A DNA stretch of 64,000 bases from Cyanobium usitatum str. Tous. Its GTDB lineage: Bacteria; Cyanobacteriota; Cyanobacteriia; PCC-6307; Cyanobiaceae. The translations under genes and the position numbers were made by a program. The stretch covers positions 1 to 64,000 of the forward strand of contig NZ_PXXO01000012.1 in NCBI RefSeq assembly GCF_003011885.1. The letters are read 5' to 3'. Shown one piece after another: positions 55,471-64,000 of this stretch (within the stretch, counting starts at the first letter, position 1; each line of letters opens with the position of its first letter). The notes under the pieces are model-generated. The model worked only from the letters and a program-made list of their open reading frames with translations. It ran no database searches and was not told where the DNA came from.

Positions 55471-57183
55471 ATGAAAATCTTATTTCAAAAGATTCACAAC
55501 TGGATCAGAGTCAAAATCCAGACTAATGATATTACCGCTTCATTAATACTGGTTTTACTGTGTTTATTTCTATACCTTCCAGGCATCTCAAGCCTACCAG
55601 CCACGGATCGAGATGAATCCCGATACATGCAAGCAACAAAGCAAATGGTGGCGACTGGAAACGTAGTCGATATTCGCTTTCAAGACAAACCACGATACAA
55701 AAAGCCTGTGGGCATTTACTGGCTGCAAGCAACTGCCAGCAGAATGGCCAAGCAAATAGGAATAGCCTCCACTGAGCGCAGCCCCTATCGATTACCCTCC
55801 ACAATTGGAGCAACAAGCGCTGTTTTGTTTCTCTATTTGGGATTTAGAAAAATAGTCGGCAATCTCCAGTCATTTTGCGCCGCAGTTCTACTGGCATGCA
55901 GCCTTTTAATCGTAGTTGAGGCTCATCTTGCAAAAACTGATGCAATGCAACTGGCTGCCATAGTTGCCATGCAGGCAGGCCTCGCACAGATTTATTGCAT
56001 GCCTAAGGTTCATGAGCTTCTGCGCGCACGCATATTCTTTTGGCTCGGTCTCGGTGTCGCATTATTGATCAAAGGGCCGGTCGCACCCGTTCTTGCCTCA
56101 CTCACCTTGGCATGGATCTGCTGGAAAGATCGCAGCATCTCAACCTTAGTAAAAATACAACCATGGCCCTGGCTACTAGTCCCTTTAATATTAATTAGCC
56201 CATGGCTTTTCAGCATTCAGACACTTAGCGATGGGCAATTTGTACAAGATTCTATCCAGCAGGATTTTTTTAGCAAAATTGTCAGTGGCCAGGAAAGCCA
56301 TGGTGCCCCACCAGGAACATATCTGTTAATCACACCATTTTTGCTCTGGCCTGCTTCCTGGCTATTGCTTCCCAAGGCTTGGGCAGGACTACGGAGATCT
56401 TCAGAAGCCCTTAGCCGTACAACACAATTCCTGTGCGGTTGGCTCGTGCCAGCCTGGATTATATTTGAATTAGTGCCCACAAAGTTGCCTCACTATGTAT
56501 TACCACTAATCCCACCTCTATGCCTTCTGGCAGGCATTGGCATCATTCAACCCGATCGGCTGCGAGATGGTCCTTTGCTTAGGCTATCTAAATGGCCACA
56601 AAGGATTGGGATGTTTGCCTGGATAGCTTCGGGCTTAGCTCTCGCTATTGGCGTACCCCTACTAAGCATTTGGGCTAGCGGCAGCGTAACCGTTGCCGCA
56701 CTCCTAATAGCTCTGACTTGCATCTTCAGCGTATTGACATTAGGGAAAATCAAGACCCCCAAAAGACAGCTATATGCTTCAGCCCTATCTGCAGTCGTTG
56801 TTTTTGGGCTTATTTTTGAAGCTTTTCTGCCAAACCTAAATAATGTTTGGCCAGCAGAACAAATTAAATCAATTATTGACTCCAACAATTTTGGCGCATT
56901 GCCGGTCGCCGCGGCCTCATACCACGAGCCTAGCTTGGTCTTTAATCTGGGCACAGACACAACATTGACTGATCTTGATGGGATAATGCAGCATGCCGCA
57001 AAACATCCATCAGCCATTTTAATAATTGAATCAAAAGAGGTCGATAAAACGAGAGAACAACTTTCGCTCATTAGCAATATATTTATCCTGGGAAGATATA
57101 GCGGATATAACTATTCCAAAGGGAAGCCCATCAATCTTTCAGTCCTAAAAAGTGACTGGATCAAAACAGATAAATCTAAATAA
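55471..57183 (+). CDS. ArnT/PMT-like glycosyltransferase
   Basis: A 570-residue protein with about 11-13 membrane helices. The first periplasmic loop has ATDRDESRYMQATKQM, the catalytic DE motif of the ArnT/PMT (GT83/GT39) family, followed by FQDKPRYKKPVGIYWLQA. Such enzymes use a polyprenyl-phosphate sugar to modify lipid A, other glycolipids or proteins outside the cytoplasm. A C-terminal soluble part (about 460-570) is less conserved. The start ATG 55471 is 13 bases after the PAP2 stop and the next PAP2 gene abuts its stop. Confidence 0.88.
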   Translation: MKILFQKIHNWIRVKIQTNDITASLILVLLCLFLYLPGISSLPATDRDESRYMQATKQMVATGNVVDIRFQDKPRYKKPVGIYWLQATASRMAKQIGIASTERSPYRLPSTIGATSAVLFLYLGFRKIVGNLQSFCAAVLLACSLLIVVEAHLAKTDAMQLAAIVAMQAGLAQIYCMPKVHELLRARIFFWLGLGVALLIKGPVAPVLASLTLAWICWKDRSISTLVKIQPWPWLLVPLILISPWLFSIQTLSDGQFVQDSIQQDFFSKIVSGQESHGAPPGTYLLITPFLLWPASWLLLPKAWAGLRRSSEALSRTTQFLCGWLVPAWIIFELVPTKLPHYVLPLIPPLCLLAGIGIIQPDRLRDGPLLRLSKWPQRIGMFAWIASGLALAIGVPLLSIWASGSVTVAALLIALTCIFSVLTLGKIKTPKRQLYASALSAVVVFGLIFEAFLPNLNNVWPAEQIKSIIDSNNFGALPVAAASYHEPSLVFNLGTDTTLTDLDGIMQHAAKHPSAILIIESKEVDKTREQLSLISNIFILGRYSGYNYSKGKPINLSVLKSDWIKTDKSK

Positions 57184-57843
57184 ATGGGCGACCAAGACGC
57201 AACCATAAGAAAAATACTATTCTCCTGCTTGTTGGCTGGAATTATCATAGCGGTTGGCGATTTCAAGATCCTATCCTTCTTTAAATCGAATGCCTGGGTC
57301 CTAAAAGGAGACGTTTACTATCTTCTCAGGATTGGTGGAAGTATGTGGACATGGTTATTGATTTCAATTTCGATAGCACTGGCATTTCCCCGGTCAGATT
57401 CTCCATCTCCTTTAAAACTTAGGGTTGAGAGAGGAAGCGTATCATTAAAAATAGCTGCCATATCGATCTGTCTTAGCGCCGGCCTAGGAGGGCTTATTGC
57501 AGAATTTTTGAAACTGATTATTCGCAGAGAGCGTCCGATTGATCAAGAAGTTTATGTATTCCGGGCCTTCTCCGAACGAGCCTGGTCAACAAGTGGACTA
57601 GGACTGCCGAGCTCACATGCCGCAGTTGCTTTTGGTGGAAGTCTCGCCTTGATAACGATCTTCCCAACCCTGCGATGGCCCGCACTGGGGATGGCGATTG
57701 GCTGCGGATTCACAAGAATCAGCAGCGGCGCCCATTACCCAACCGATGTAGCAGCTGGAGCCTTGGTCGGCTTCTTTGCTAACTATCTTGCAGGGCTTTG
57801 GCTAAGAAGAGAATCATGGAAGCACAATCGGACAAGCAAATAA
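57184..57843 (+). CDS. PAP2-family phosphatase (island copy b)
   Basis: A 219-residue membrane phosphatase with motifs KLIIRRERP (110-118), PSSH (142-145) and R178-x5-H184-x3-D188, in a six-helix layout. It is diverged from copy a, so the two are not a recent duplication, and they may act on different phosphates. The ATG directly follows the ArnT-like stop (57183/57184), pointing to strict co-translation. AT-rich codon use matches its neighbours. Confidence 0.88.
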   Translation: MGDQDATIRKILFSCLLAGIIIAVGDFKILSFFKSNAWVLKGDVYYLLRIGGSMWTWLLISISIALAFPRSDSPSPLKLRVERGSVSLKIAAISICLSAGLGGLIAEFLKLIIRRERPIDQEVYVFRAFSERAWSTSGLGLPSSHAAVAFGGSLALITIFPTLRWPALGMAIGCGFTRISSGAHYPTDVAAGALVGFFANYLAGLWLRRESWKHNRTSK

Positions 57844-57875
57844 AAGTGTTTTAAATCAATTAGAGATTCAATAGG

Positions 57876-58097
57876 TTACCTATCAGGATCGCGCAGCTTG
57901 CGAGCAATTACGCGGCATCTTTCGAGCTGATCCATTGAGAGCGCTTGGGATTGATAGCTTCGCGCGCAGTGGTAAATCTCGTTAATACCCGCTTCATGCT
58001 GAATATTGCCCATAAGAGTGGCATTGAGTGCGCCCCCCGTAACTGATCCAATCACGAATGTGGCAAGCGCCAACGAATTTGCTTGTTTCTCTTGCAT
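57876..58097 (-). CDS. Small hypothetical protein with one hydrophobic segment
   Basis: About 73 residues. A hydrophobic stretch (LALATFVIGSVTGGALNATLM) may be a signal or membrane anchor, followed by a polar tail with two cysteines (IYHCARSYQ, LERCRVIARKL). I do not recognise it. ATG 58097 is used; in-frame ATGs at 58142 and 58157 are nearer to rsmH, the latter overlapping its end. It converges with the island, and moderate AT content suggests it may belong to the same insertion. Confidence 0.45.
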   Translation of the reverse strand: MQEKQANSLALATFVIGSVTGGALNATLMGNIQHEAGINEIYHCARSYQSQALSMDQLERCRVIARKLRDPDR

Positions 58098-58149
58098 GGG
58101 CAAATTGAATTCCTCAGACGTACTTACATAGCATCTAGTCATCCTCCAG

Positions 58150-59052
58150 CTACTCACTGCGCCGCTGTGCCACCCGCAGCCGGGCGCTACGGCTGCGCGG
58201 ATTGGTTTCGGCCTCCTCGGGGCTGGCCTTAATCGCCTTGCGCGTTACCCGCTCCAGCCGAGCGTCGGCCAGAAAGGCCGTTTTCACCCGCCGATCTTCA
58301 AGGGAGTGGAAGCTGATCACAGCCAGCAGCCCGCCTGGCTCCAGCCAGTTGGGGGCGTTGTGCAACAGCTTGTCCAACACCCCCAACTCATCGTTTACGG
58401 CAATGCGCAGGGCCTGAAAGGTGCGGGTAGCTGGATGGATGCGGCCGCGGCGCGCCGCCGGTGGGTAGCAACCGGCCACCAGGTAGGCCAGCTCGGCGGT
58501 ATGGCGCGGCTGTTCGGCATTCCCCCAGGGCCCCTGCTCCTTGATCCGCCGGGCAATCCGCCGCGACAAGCGCTCCTCGCCGTAGCCATAGATCAGATCT
58601 GCCAGCTCGCTCTCGCCGGCACTATCAAGCAGCTCCCCAGCCGTTTGGCCGCGCTCGGGGTTCATGCGCATATCCAACGGCCCCTCGAGCCGGAAGCTGA
58701 AGCCCCGGGCCGCCACATCCAGCTGGGGACTGCTCACCCCCAGATCAGCCAGCACCGCTACGGCCGGCTCCGCAGGGATGTAATCGGCGAAGTTGGCGGC
58801 CACGATTGTGACCCGATCGCCAAATGGGGCGAGGCGCTCGGCGGCGGCGGCACGGGCGCTTGGGTCCTGGTCCAGCCCCACAAGTCGCAAGCCGGGATTG
58901 GCCTGCAGCAGCAGCTCGCTATGGCCGCCGCCGCCGAGGGTGCAGTCGATCAGCAGGCCTGCTGGCAGGCAAGCAAAGCCCGCCAGCACCGCCTCGGCCA
59001 GCACGGGCACATGTTCAAACAAGCCGCTGCCGGCGGGATCAGCCATGGCCAT
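58150..59052 (-). CDS. rsmH: 16S rRNA m4C1402 methyltransferase
   Basis: SAM-dependent methylation of 16S rRNA C1402. The 300 residues begin [19 protein letters not shown], then [14 protein letters not shown] (SAM site), [34 protein letters not shown] and [16 protein letters not shown] near the C-terminus. Start ATG 59052 abuts the upstream TGA (59055-59053), supporting coupling with the TerB-like gene; ATG 59046 is an alternative. Confidence 0.95.
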   Translation of the reverse strand: MAMADPAGSGLFEHVPVLAEAVLAGFACLPAGLLIDCTLGGGGHSELLLQANPGLRLVGLDQDPSARAAAAERLAPFGDRVTIVAANFADYIPAEPAVAVLADLGVSSPQLDVAARGFSFRLEGPLDMRMNPERGQTAGELLDSAGESELADLIYGYGEERLSRRIARRIKEQGPWGNAEQPRHTAELAYLVAGCYPPAARRGRIHPATRTFQALRIAVNDELGVLDKLLHNAPNWLEPGGLLAVISFHSLEDRRVKTAFLADARLERVTRKAIKASPEEAETNPRSRSARLRVAQRRSE

Positions 59053-59655
59053 TCAGCGGCGGCGGCGGTGGGGAGAAGCCCAGCGGGCTAGCCGCTTGCC
59101 CAAGCCATGGCGAAAGCGACTCCACCAGCTGGGCGCAGGGCGAAAGCGGCGGCAGAGCTCGGGCAGCTCCCGCTCCAGTTCCGGGTGACCAAGCACCTGG
59201 AGCAGGGTCTGCAACAGACCGAGTTCCGCCGCCTTTCCCTGGCCATCCGCCGCCGCAAACAGGCAGTAGCAGCGGGCAATGGCTAGCCGCTGGACGGGAT
59301 CTGCGATGGCGGCAAGGCTGGCGCTGATCCGCTTGGGATCGGGTGGGCCATGCAAATCCGCGCTCTGGCGCTGGACATCGCTGAGGCGCAGGCTCTTCAT
59401 GCAGAAGTAAAAAAGCTCCCATTCCTCCTGGTCAAAATCGCCATCAGCCAGGCTGAGGGCCCGGGCGCCCTGCAGGATCGCCAACCCCACCTGGCTGCTC
59501 TCCTCCGCGGTGGGAAGCACTGCCGTGAGGCTGTCGATAAGCTGCTGGCGCTGGCGGGCCGCCAGGAGCTGGTGTGGAGCCAGCAGCCAGCGCGAGAGGG
59601 TTGCGGCTGCCGATGCCGTGATCCTTCGCAAAGGCGCTGGCTGGTGCTGACCCAT
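59053..59655 (-). CDS. TerB-like helical protein
   Basis: About 200 residues, helix-rich and basic at both ends. GLAILQGARALSLADGDFDQEEWELFYFCMKSLRL and IARCYCLFAAADGQGKAAELGLLQTLLQVLG give a two-copy TerB-like pattern with acidic DGDFD and ADGQG loops. There is no known reaction. ATG 59655 is the likely start; the frame is open further to 59682. It is cotranscribed with rsmH and divergent from ndhH (about 138 bases between starts). Confidence 0.65.
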   Translation of the reverse strand: MGQHQPAPLRRITASAAATLSRWLLAPHQLLAARQRQQLIDSLTAVLPTAEESSQVGLAILQGARALSLADGDFDQEEWELFYFCMKSLRLSDVQRQSADLHGPPDPKRISASLAAIADPVQRLAIARCYCLFAAADGQGKAAELGLLQTLLQVLGHPELERELPELCRRFRPAPSWWSRFRHGLGKRLARWASPHRRRR

Positions 59656-59793
59656 GGTTTGCGCGGATACAACACGGCCCAATCAAGCTTAGGAGCCCTA
59701 TCCGGGGACGCTGGTGCGATCTTCGCCGTCACAGATCCCCTAGCGGGCCCTTCCTTCCTAAGATCACCGCAAAGCGCTTAACCCCTCGGCCCC

Positions 59794-60978
59794 ATGACGC
59801 AGCTGGAGACGCGCACGGAACCGATGGTGGTCAACTTCGGCCCCCACCACCCCTCGATGCACGGGGTGTTGCGGCTGGTGGTGACCCTCGATGGCGAGGA
59901 CGTGGTGGATTGCGAGCCGGTGGTCGGCTACCTCCACCGCGGCATGGAGAAGATTGCCGAAAACCGCACGAACGTGATGTTCGTGCCCTACGTGAGCCGC
60001 ATGGACTATGCGGCCGGCATGTTTTACGAAGCGATTGTGGTGAACGCGCCGGAACGGCTGGCCGATGTGCCCGTGCCCAAGCGCGCCAGCTACATCCGGG
60101 TGCTGATGCTGGAGCTCAACCGCATCGCCAACCACCTGCTCTGGCTTGGCCCGTTCCTGGCGGACGTGGGCGCACAAACGCCGTTCTTCTACATCTTCCG
60201 CGAGCGGGAGATGATCTACGACCTCTGGGAAGCGGCCACCGGCCAGCGGTTGATCAACAACAACTATTTCCGCATCGGTGGTGTAGCCGCAGACCTGCCC
60301 TACGGCTGGCTGGAGAAGTGCCTCGACTTCTGCGACTGGTTTGGTCCCAAGATCGACGAATATGAAAAGCTAATTACCAACAACCCAATCTTCCGTAAGC
60401 GAATTGAGGGTCTAGGTGTGATCAGTCGTGAGATGGCGATCAATTGGAGCCTGTCGGGCCCGATGCTGCGCGCCTCGGGCGTGCCCTGGGACCTGCGCAA
60501 GGTGGATCACTACGAGTGCTACGACGACTTCGACTGGGACGTGGTCTGCGAACAGGAGGGTGACTGCTACGCCCGCTACCGGGTGCGCGTCAAGGAAATG
60601 CGCGAATCCCTCAAGATTCTGCGCCAGGCCTGCGCCATGATTCCCGGAGGAGCCACCGAGCACCTGGAGGCCCGCCGCATGGCGGAGGGCAAGGGCAGCG
60701 AATATGCCGGCTTTGATTATCAATATGTGGCCAAGAAAGTGGCCCCAACCTTCAAGATTCCCGAAGGTGAGCTTTACACCCGCCTGGAATCGGGCAAGGG
60801 CGAAATCGGGGTGTACCTGCAGGGCAACAACGACGTCACCCCCTGGCGCTTCAAAATCCGCGCCGCCGACTTCAACAACCTGCAAATCCTGCCCCACATC
60901 CTCAAGGGGGCCAAGGTGGCCGACATCATGGCCATCCTCGGCTCCATCGACGTGATCATGGGATCGGTTGATCGCTGA
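59794..60978 (+). CDS. ndhH: NDH-1 subunit H (49-kDa homologue)
   Basis: A 394-residue peripheral subunit forming the quinone cavity with Ndh[58 protein letters not shown] and the [32 protein letters not shown] loop are near-invariant, and the C-terminus [22 protein letters not shown] is complete. ATG 59794 matches the [11 protein letters not shown] start. The end overlaps the thioesterase gene by 11 bases. Confidence 0.97.
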   Translation: MTQLETRTEPMVVNFGPHHPSMHGVLRLVVTLDGEDVVDCEPVVGYLHRGMEKIAENRTNVMFVPYVSRMDYAAGMFYEAIVVNAPERLADVPVPKRASYIRVLMLELNRIANHLLWLGPFLADVGAQTPFFYIFREREMIYDLWEAATGQRLINNNYFRIGGVAADLPYGWLEKCLDFCDWFGPKIDEYEKLITNNPIFRKRIEGLGVISREMAINWSLSGPMLRASGVPWDLRKVDHYECYDDFDWDVVCEQEGDCYARYRVRVKEMRESLKILRQACAMIPGGATEHLEARRMAEGKGSEYAGFDYQYVAKKVAPTFKIPEGELYTRLESGKGEIGVYLQGNNDVTPWRFKIRAADFNNLQILPHILKGAKVADIMAILGSIDVIMGSVDR

Positions 60979-61423
60979 TTCCAGCAGCTGGCTGCTGCTA
61001 TGCCGCACCGTGCGCTTCGGGGACACCGATGCCGCCGGGGTGATGCATTTCCACCAGCTACTGCGCTGGTGCCACGAGGCTTATGAAGAAAGCCTGGAGC
61101 GCTATGGCCTGCCTGCCGCTGAAATCTTTCCCACCCCGGGGCACATACCCGCCATTGCCCTGCCGCTAGTGCATTGCAGCGCCGACTTCCTTTCTCCCCT
61201 TGTCTGCGGCGACCCCCTAGCAATCCAGCTGGAACCCCGGCGCCTGGATTCCGGCAGCTTTGAGGTGCACTACAACTTTCGCAGCGGCGAGAGGGCCGCA
61301 GCCAAGGCACTCACCAGGCACCTGGCGATCGAGACGGCCAGTCGCCGGCGCTGCCCCTTGCCAGCTGGGCTACAGCGCTGGCTGGAAGCATCGAGCCTGG
61401 GCCAGGGCATCCAGCCCCTTTAG
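60968..61423 (+). CDS. 1,4-dihydroxy-2-naphthoyl-CoA thioesterase
   Basis: A 151-residue hotdog-fold thioesterase of the 4-HBT class. [32 protein letters not shown] (FGDTDAAG at 17-24) carries the catalytic Asp. It matches the cyanobacterial/plant DHNA-CoA thioesterase of phylloquinone synthesis, which frees DHNA for the prenyltransferase. menE and menC, which act earlier in the same pathway, lie nearby on the other strand. The TTG start overlaps the ndhH end. It converges with the small membrane gene at 61420. Confidence 0.88.
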   Translation: MIADSSSWLLLCRTVRFGDTDAAGVMHFHQLLRWCHEAYEESLERYGLPAAEIFPTPGHIPAIALPLVHCSADFLSPLVCGDPLAIQLEPRRLDSGSFEVHYNFRSGERAAAKALTRHLAIETASRRRCPLPAGLQRWLEASSLGQGIQPL

Positions 61424-61608
61424 GGCCGGCTGAACACGTAAAGCAGCGCCGCCAACTGCAGGGGCAGCAGGGCCGCCATCAGCGCCAGCGGATGCAAACC
61501 GTCGTGGGGAATAGCGGCAGCCAGGCCAAAACTGAGGGCACCAGCTCCAGACAAAAGCAACAAAACCGGTGCCCGGGCTAATAGCTCAGAACCAATCTTT
61601 TTGGCCAT
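61420..61608 (-). CDS. Small two-helix membrane protein
   Basis: A 62-residue protein with two hydrophobic segments (about 13-34 and 42-59) and a basic start (MAKKIGSE). I do not recognise it. It overlaps the end of the TM2-domain gene by 23 bases and the end of the thioesterase gene by 4, so it fills the available space exactly; that, and the lack of stop codons, makes it plausible but not certain. Confidence 0.5.
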   Translation of the reverse strand: MAKKIGSELLARAPVLLLLSGAGALSFGLAAAIPHDGLHPLALMAALLPLQLAALLYVFSRP

Positions 61609-61852
61609 CTAGGTATTCGGTTTCAAATTCTGCTTTGGATTTCGTCAAGTAAATGACGCCCTCAATAATGCCAATGACCTGAAAAACAAAATAGCCCACC
61701 CCGCAGGTCAAAAGCGATACCACCAGCATGATTACCGCCGGCTTGGTGTAGCCAAGAATGAATTTGTGCACCCCAAAGGCGCCCAGAAAGATTCCGGTGA
61801 GACCCGCCGCCAGCTTCTTATTGCTGATTTCGGTCTCAGACAGGCTCGACAT
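61586..61852 (-). CDS. TM2-domain protein
   Basis: An 88-residue protein with a short polar N-terminus and the TM2 double helix: GIFLGAFGVHKFILGYTKPAVIMLVVSLLTCGVGYFVFQVIGIIEGVIYL, with the DRF-like loop between helices represented by GVHKFILGY. TM2 proteins are small membrane proteins with unclear roles. ATG 61852 overlaps the menE end by 17 bases; an ATG at 61879 would overlap more and adds residues not seen in the family. Confidence 0.85.
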   Translation of the reverse strand: MSSLSETEISNKKLAAGLTGIFLGAFGVHKFILGYTKPAVIMLVVSLLTCGVGYFVFQVIGIIEGVIYLTKSKAEFETEYLDGQKDWF

Positions 61853-63074
61853 CGACTGACGCGGGAGAAACGACCTCAACAGCTTTTAGCTGATCAACCC
61901 AGGCCCGCCAATGATTTCGTTGCCATTTGCCCAGCTCCGCTGGCGCCAACTCGGGGCAGAGCAGCCACCGACCTGGCCGCTCGGCCGGTGGCCAGGAATC
62001 ACAAATCGCCTGCAACGCCAACTGCAGCTCCTCCCAACCTTGCTGGGGCGAGTCTGGCCGCACCAGGGCCACCAGCCGCTGGCCCCAGTCGGGATCATCG
62101 ATTGGCAGTAGCAAAAGCGCCTGCAGTGGCAAGCCGGCGGCCTGGGCCAGCTGCGCCAGCCGCTGCTCCAGCACCTCCGGAAACACGGTTTCACCGCCGC
62201 TGTGAATGGCCCCATCAAGGCGTCCCAGCAGCTCCAGCCCCGTTAGGCCCAGCCGGCCGGCATCGCCACTGCGCCACCAGCCATCGGCAGTGCGCGGCAG
62301 GGGCTGGAGCCGGCCAGCCTCCAGCCAGCCCGGACTAAGCCGCTCACAGCGCACCTCAACGGCCTGCTCCGCCCCTAGCCGCAGCTCCACGTCCCCCAAG
62401 GGGGCGCCGCAGCCCGAAGATCCCGCCAGGAAAGCTTCGGGCGCCAGGGCACACACCATCGCCGCCGTTTCCGTGGCCCCGTAGCAAGGGGCCAGCCGCA
62501 ACCCTGCCAGCCTGGCCCGCTCCGCCAGCGCCGGCGGCAACGGCGCCCCACCCACCCAGATCAGGGCCAAACGCTGCAACCAGGCCACGCCCTCGCCAGC
62601 AGCCAGCAGCCGCTGCAGCTGGGTAGGCACCAGGGAAAGCAAGGCCGGACGGCCTGGATCCAAAGGGGCAGCTGCAGCCAACAGGCCCGGATCGCGCATC
62701 CAGGCCGGATCAAGACGCTGGTGGCCGGCGCCCCAGTGCTGGGCGCGCACCCAGGGCAGCAGCCCACTGACGTGATGCAAAGGCAGGGAGTTGAGGTGCA
62801 GGCAGCTCGCCGGATCCAGCCCCAACCCCTCCAGCCAGCGGCCGGTAGCCGACGCCGAAGCCTGCAGGTGGGCCAGGGGCTGCAGGCACCAGCGGCGACC
62901 GCCCGTGCTGCCGCCGCTGCCTATCACCACCCCCGGCCCCCAACGCTCTTCCAAAGGGCCAAGGCCATCGGGCCCGATCGCCGCCGCCAAAGCCTGCTGG
63001 TCGCTGGCGGCCGGGCCCGCCAAGGCCACCAGGCGGCCGGCATCCCAGAGCTCTTGCAACTGCTCTGGCGTCAT
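61836..63074 (-). CDS. menE: 2-succinylbenzoate-CoA ligase
   Basis: An ANL adenylating enzyme of 412 residues in phylloquinone synthesis. GVVIGSGGSTGGRRWCLQPLAHL is the P-loop-like SGSTG motif, LPLHHVSGLL the second, CYGATETAAMVCAL the adenine-binding motif, and WWRSGDAGRLGLTGLELLGRLDGAIHSGGETVFPEVLE carries the hinge Asp. The catalytic C-terminal lysine is in LGKWQR. ATG 63074 overlaps the end of menC by 4 bases (ATGA). The frame is open upstream, but that part is antisense-like and not conserved. Confidence 0.93.
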   Translation of the reverse strand: MTPEQLQELWDAGRLVALAGPAASDQQALAAAIGPDGLGPLEERWGPGVVIGSGGSTGGRRWCLQPLAHLQASASATGRWLEGLGLDPASCLHLNSLPLHHVSGLLPWVRAQHWGAGHQRLDPAWMRDPGLLAAAAPLDPGRPALLSLVPTQLQRLLAAGEGVAWLQRLALIWVGGAPLPPALAERARLAGLRLAPCYGATETAAMVCALAPEAFLAGSSGCGAPLGDVELRLGAEQAVEVRCERLSPGWLEAGRLQPLPRTADGWWRSGDAGRLGLTGLELLGRLDGAIHSGGETVFPEVLEQRLAQLAQAAGLPLQALLLLPIDDPDWGQRLVALVRPDSPQQGWEELQLALQAICDSWPPAERPGRWLLCPELAPAELGKWQRNHWRAWVDQLKAVEVVSPASVDVEPV

Positions 63075-64000
63075 GGCTGCTGATCTCGACTGATTTGGGC
63101 GGCGGCAGCCCACACCGCTGCCGGATCGGCGCTGGCCAGGGCTCCGGGGGCTTGCCAACCCGGCGCCAAGCCCGGCGCCGCCGGCGTGGGGCCCTCGGCC
63201 TGCAGGGCTGCCAGATGCTCTAGCCAGCGGCGGCCGATGCCGGTTTCAAAGGCTGTGCTGAGCATCAGCCGCGGCCTGCCCCGCTCCAGGGCCGCCAGCA
63301 GCACTCGAGGGTCCCCCTCCTGGCTGGGGCGGCGCACCTGCCAGCCCGGCCAACTGCTGCGCAGGCCCGGGTCGCACTGCAACGATTCATCCAGAGCCAC
63401 GGGAACCTGGGACGCCAAGGCCTCCAGGCCCGCCTGGTCGGCCGGGGCTAGGGGCTGCTCCAGCCACTGCAGCCGCGGCTCGCCCGCCAAACGCCCGGCC
63501 CAGGCCGACGCCGTGGCCCGGCTCCAGCCGCCATTGGCATCAAGGCGCAAGCGGGCGGTTGCTGGCAGGCGCTGCAGCAGCTGCTCCAGCAGCTCGCGCT
63601 CCAAGCCATCGGCGCAAACGGCCACTTTCCACTTGAACACCGGAGCCGGCCCCATCTCAGGCCCAAGCTGCTCCAAAACCTCGATGGCGGCTGGTCCTGC
63701 CGGCAGCAGCCGGGCCGCAGGGGGCGGCGGCAGCCAGCGGCGCTGCGGCAAGCCGGCCAGCTCGGCCAGGGCAGCCCCGAGGGCAAAGGCAAGGGTTGGG
63801 GGCAACTGACCCGCCTGCAGCAACCTCTCGAGTTCGGCTGTCCCATAGCTGGCATCCAAAGCAGCGAAAGCCGCCGCCAGGGGCTCCAGCTGGCCATCGA
63901 GGGGGGCGGCCTCGCCCCAGCCCAGATCGCCCTGGGGGCTCTGCAAGCGCAGCAGCCAGCCGCACCTCTGCTGCACGGAGCCTGCAGCCGTAACCAGGGG
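63071..64000 (-). CDS. menC: o-Succinylbenzoate synthase, 5' end outside window
   Basis: An enolase-superfamily enzyme of the phylloquinone pathway that dehydrates SHCHC to o-succinylbenzoate. The window includes 309 codons and the stop; the frame runs open off the right edge, so the start is missing. It has GWGEAAPL, the catalytic lysine in FKWKVAV, the metal Asp in RLRLDANGGW, and later the VALDESLQC motif with the second lysine region (STAFETGIG). Its end overlaps menE, giving the order menC-menE on the minus strand. Confidence 0.92.
   Translation of the reverse strand, partial: PLVTAAGSVQQRCGWLLRLQSPQGDLGWGEAAPLDGQLEPLAAAFAALDASYGTAELERLLQAGQLPPTLAFALGAALAELAGLPQRRWLPPPPAARLLPAGPAAIEVLEQLGPEMGPAPVFKWKVAVCADGLERELLEQLLQRLPATARLRLDANGGWSRATASAWAGRLAGEPRLQWLEQPLAPADQAGLEALASQVPVALDESLQCDPGLRSSWPGWQVRRPSQEGDPRVLLAALERGRPRLMLSTAFETGIGRRWLEHLAALQAEGPTPAAPGLAPGWQAPGALASADPAAVWAAAAQISRDQQP

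Overview
The window is a GC-rich, densely packed stretch of a unicellular cyanobacterial chromosome. Diagnostic genes are psbD (photosystem II D2), ycf3 and ycf34, an NDH-1 gene set (ndhM, F, D, E, G, I, A, H), the phytoene synthase/plant-type phytoene desaturase pair, chlM, the response regulators RpaA and RpaB, RbcR, and the phylloquinone genes menC and menE. Base composition, very short intergenic gaps, frequent 4-base gene overlaps and the near absence of the HIP1 octamer fit a Synechococcus/Cyanobium-type picocyanobacterium. I infer this from content and cannot name the strain.

Layout. 1-6.5 kb: 5' part of psbD (minus), a UPF0367 protein, an ABC ATPase, tRNA-Asn, rpaA, then a minus-strand run of copper-type P-type ATPase, tmk and holB. 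6.5-16.7 kb: ycf3, radA, rpaB, a fatty acid/phospholipid operon (plsX-fabH-fabD-plsC), a DUF218 protein, tsaB-ycf34, and the CCA-adding enzyme followed by an RRM RNA-binding protein. 16.7-23 kb: an alpha/beta hydrolase, crtB-crtP, ndhM, a DUF3172 protein, rbcR and an NnrU/Z-ISO-like protein. 23-32 kb: ndhF, a repeat-rich gap, ndhD, a LapA-like protein, scpA, a sugar-nucleotide transferase, metF, a PedR-like regulator, a CYTH protein and nadK. 32-39 kb: a minus-strand run of DUF3352 protein, sixA, gltA and ndhA-I-G-E, then rhodanese and hrcA on the plus strand.

40-46 kb is the most accessory-looking GC-rich part. It holds a TerB-like gene with no ordinary start codon, trpB, and two VapBC-type toxin-antitoxin modules either side of a SUI1/eIF1-like gene; the first antitoxin carries an in-frame amber codon. 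cysC, an AI-2E-family permease, purE and nagA follow. 47-53.8 kb: a Coq4-like protein, chlM, AlkB, an RluA-family protein lacking the catalytic Asp, a Ycf29-like regulator, a secreted protein, a cysteine desulfurase, a DUF456 protein and another membrane protein.

54.6-57.8 kb is clearly AT-richer and encodes PAP2 phosphatase - ArnT-like glycosyltransferase - PAP2 phosphatase, which I read as a transferred envelope or lipid A modification cassette. The right end returns to the core genome: rsmH, a TerB-like protein, ndhH, a DHNA-CoA thioesterase, two small membrane proteins, menE and the 3' part of menC. Much of the window therefore serves photosynthetic electron transport (NDH-1, photosystem assembly, phylloquinone, carotenoids, chlorophyll) and its regulators.

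The points most worth a second look are the PAP2-ArnT-PAP2 island, the Coq4-like protein with a TerB-like N-terminus, the amber-interrupted antitoxin beside an intact toxin, the pseudouridine synthase homologue with Gly at the catalytic position, the perfect 26-bp inverted repeat between ndhF and ndhD, and two genes that appear to need non-canonical starts.
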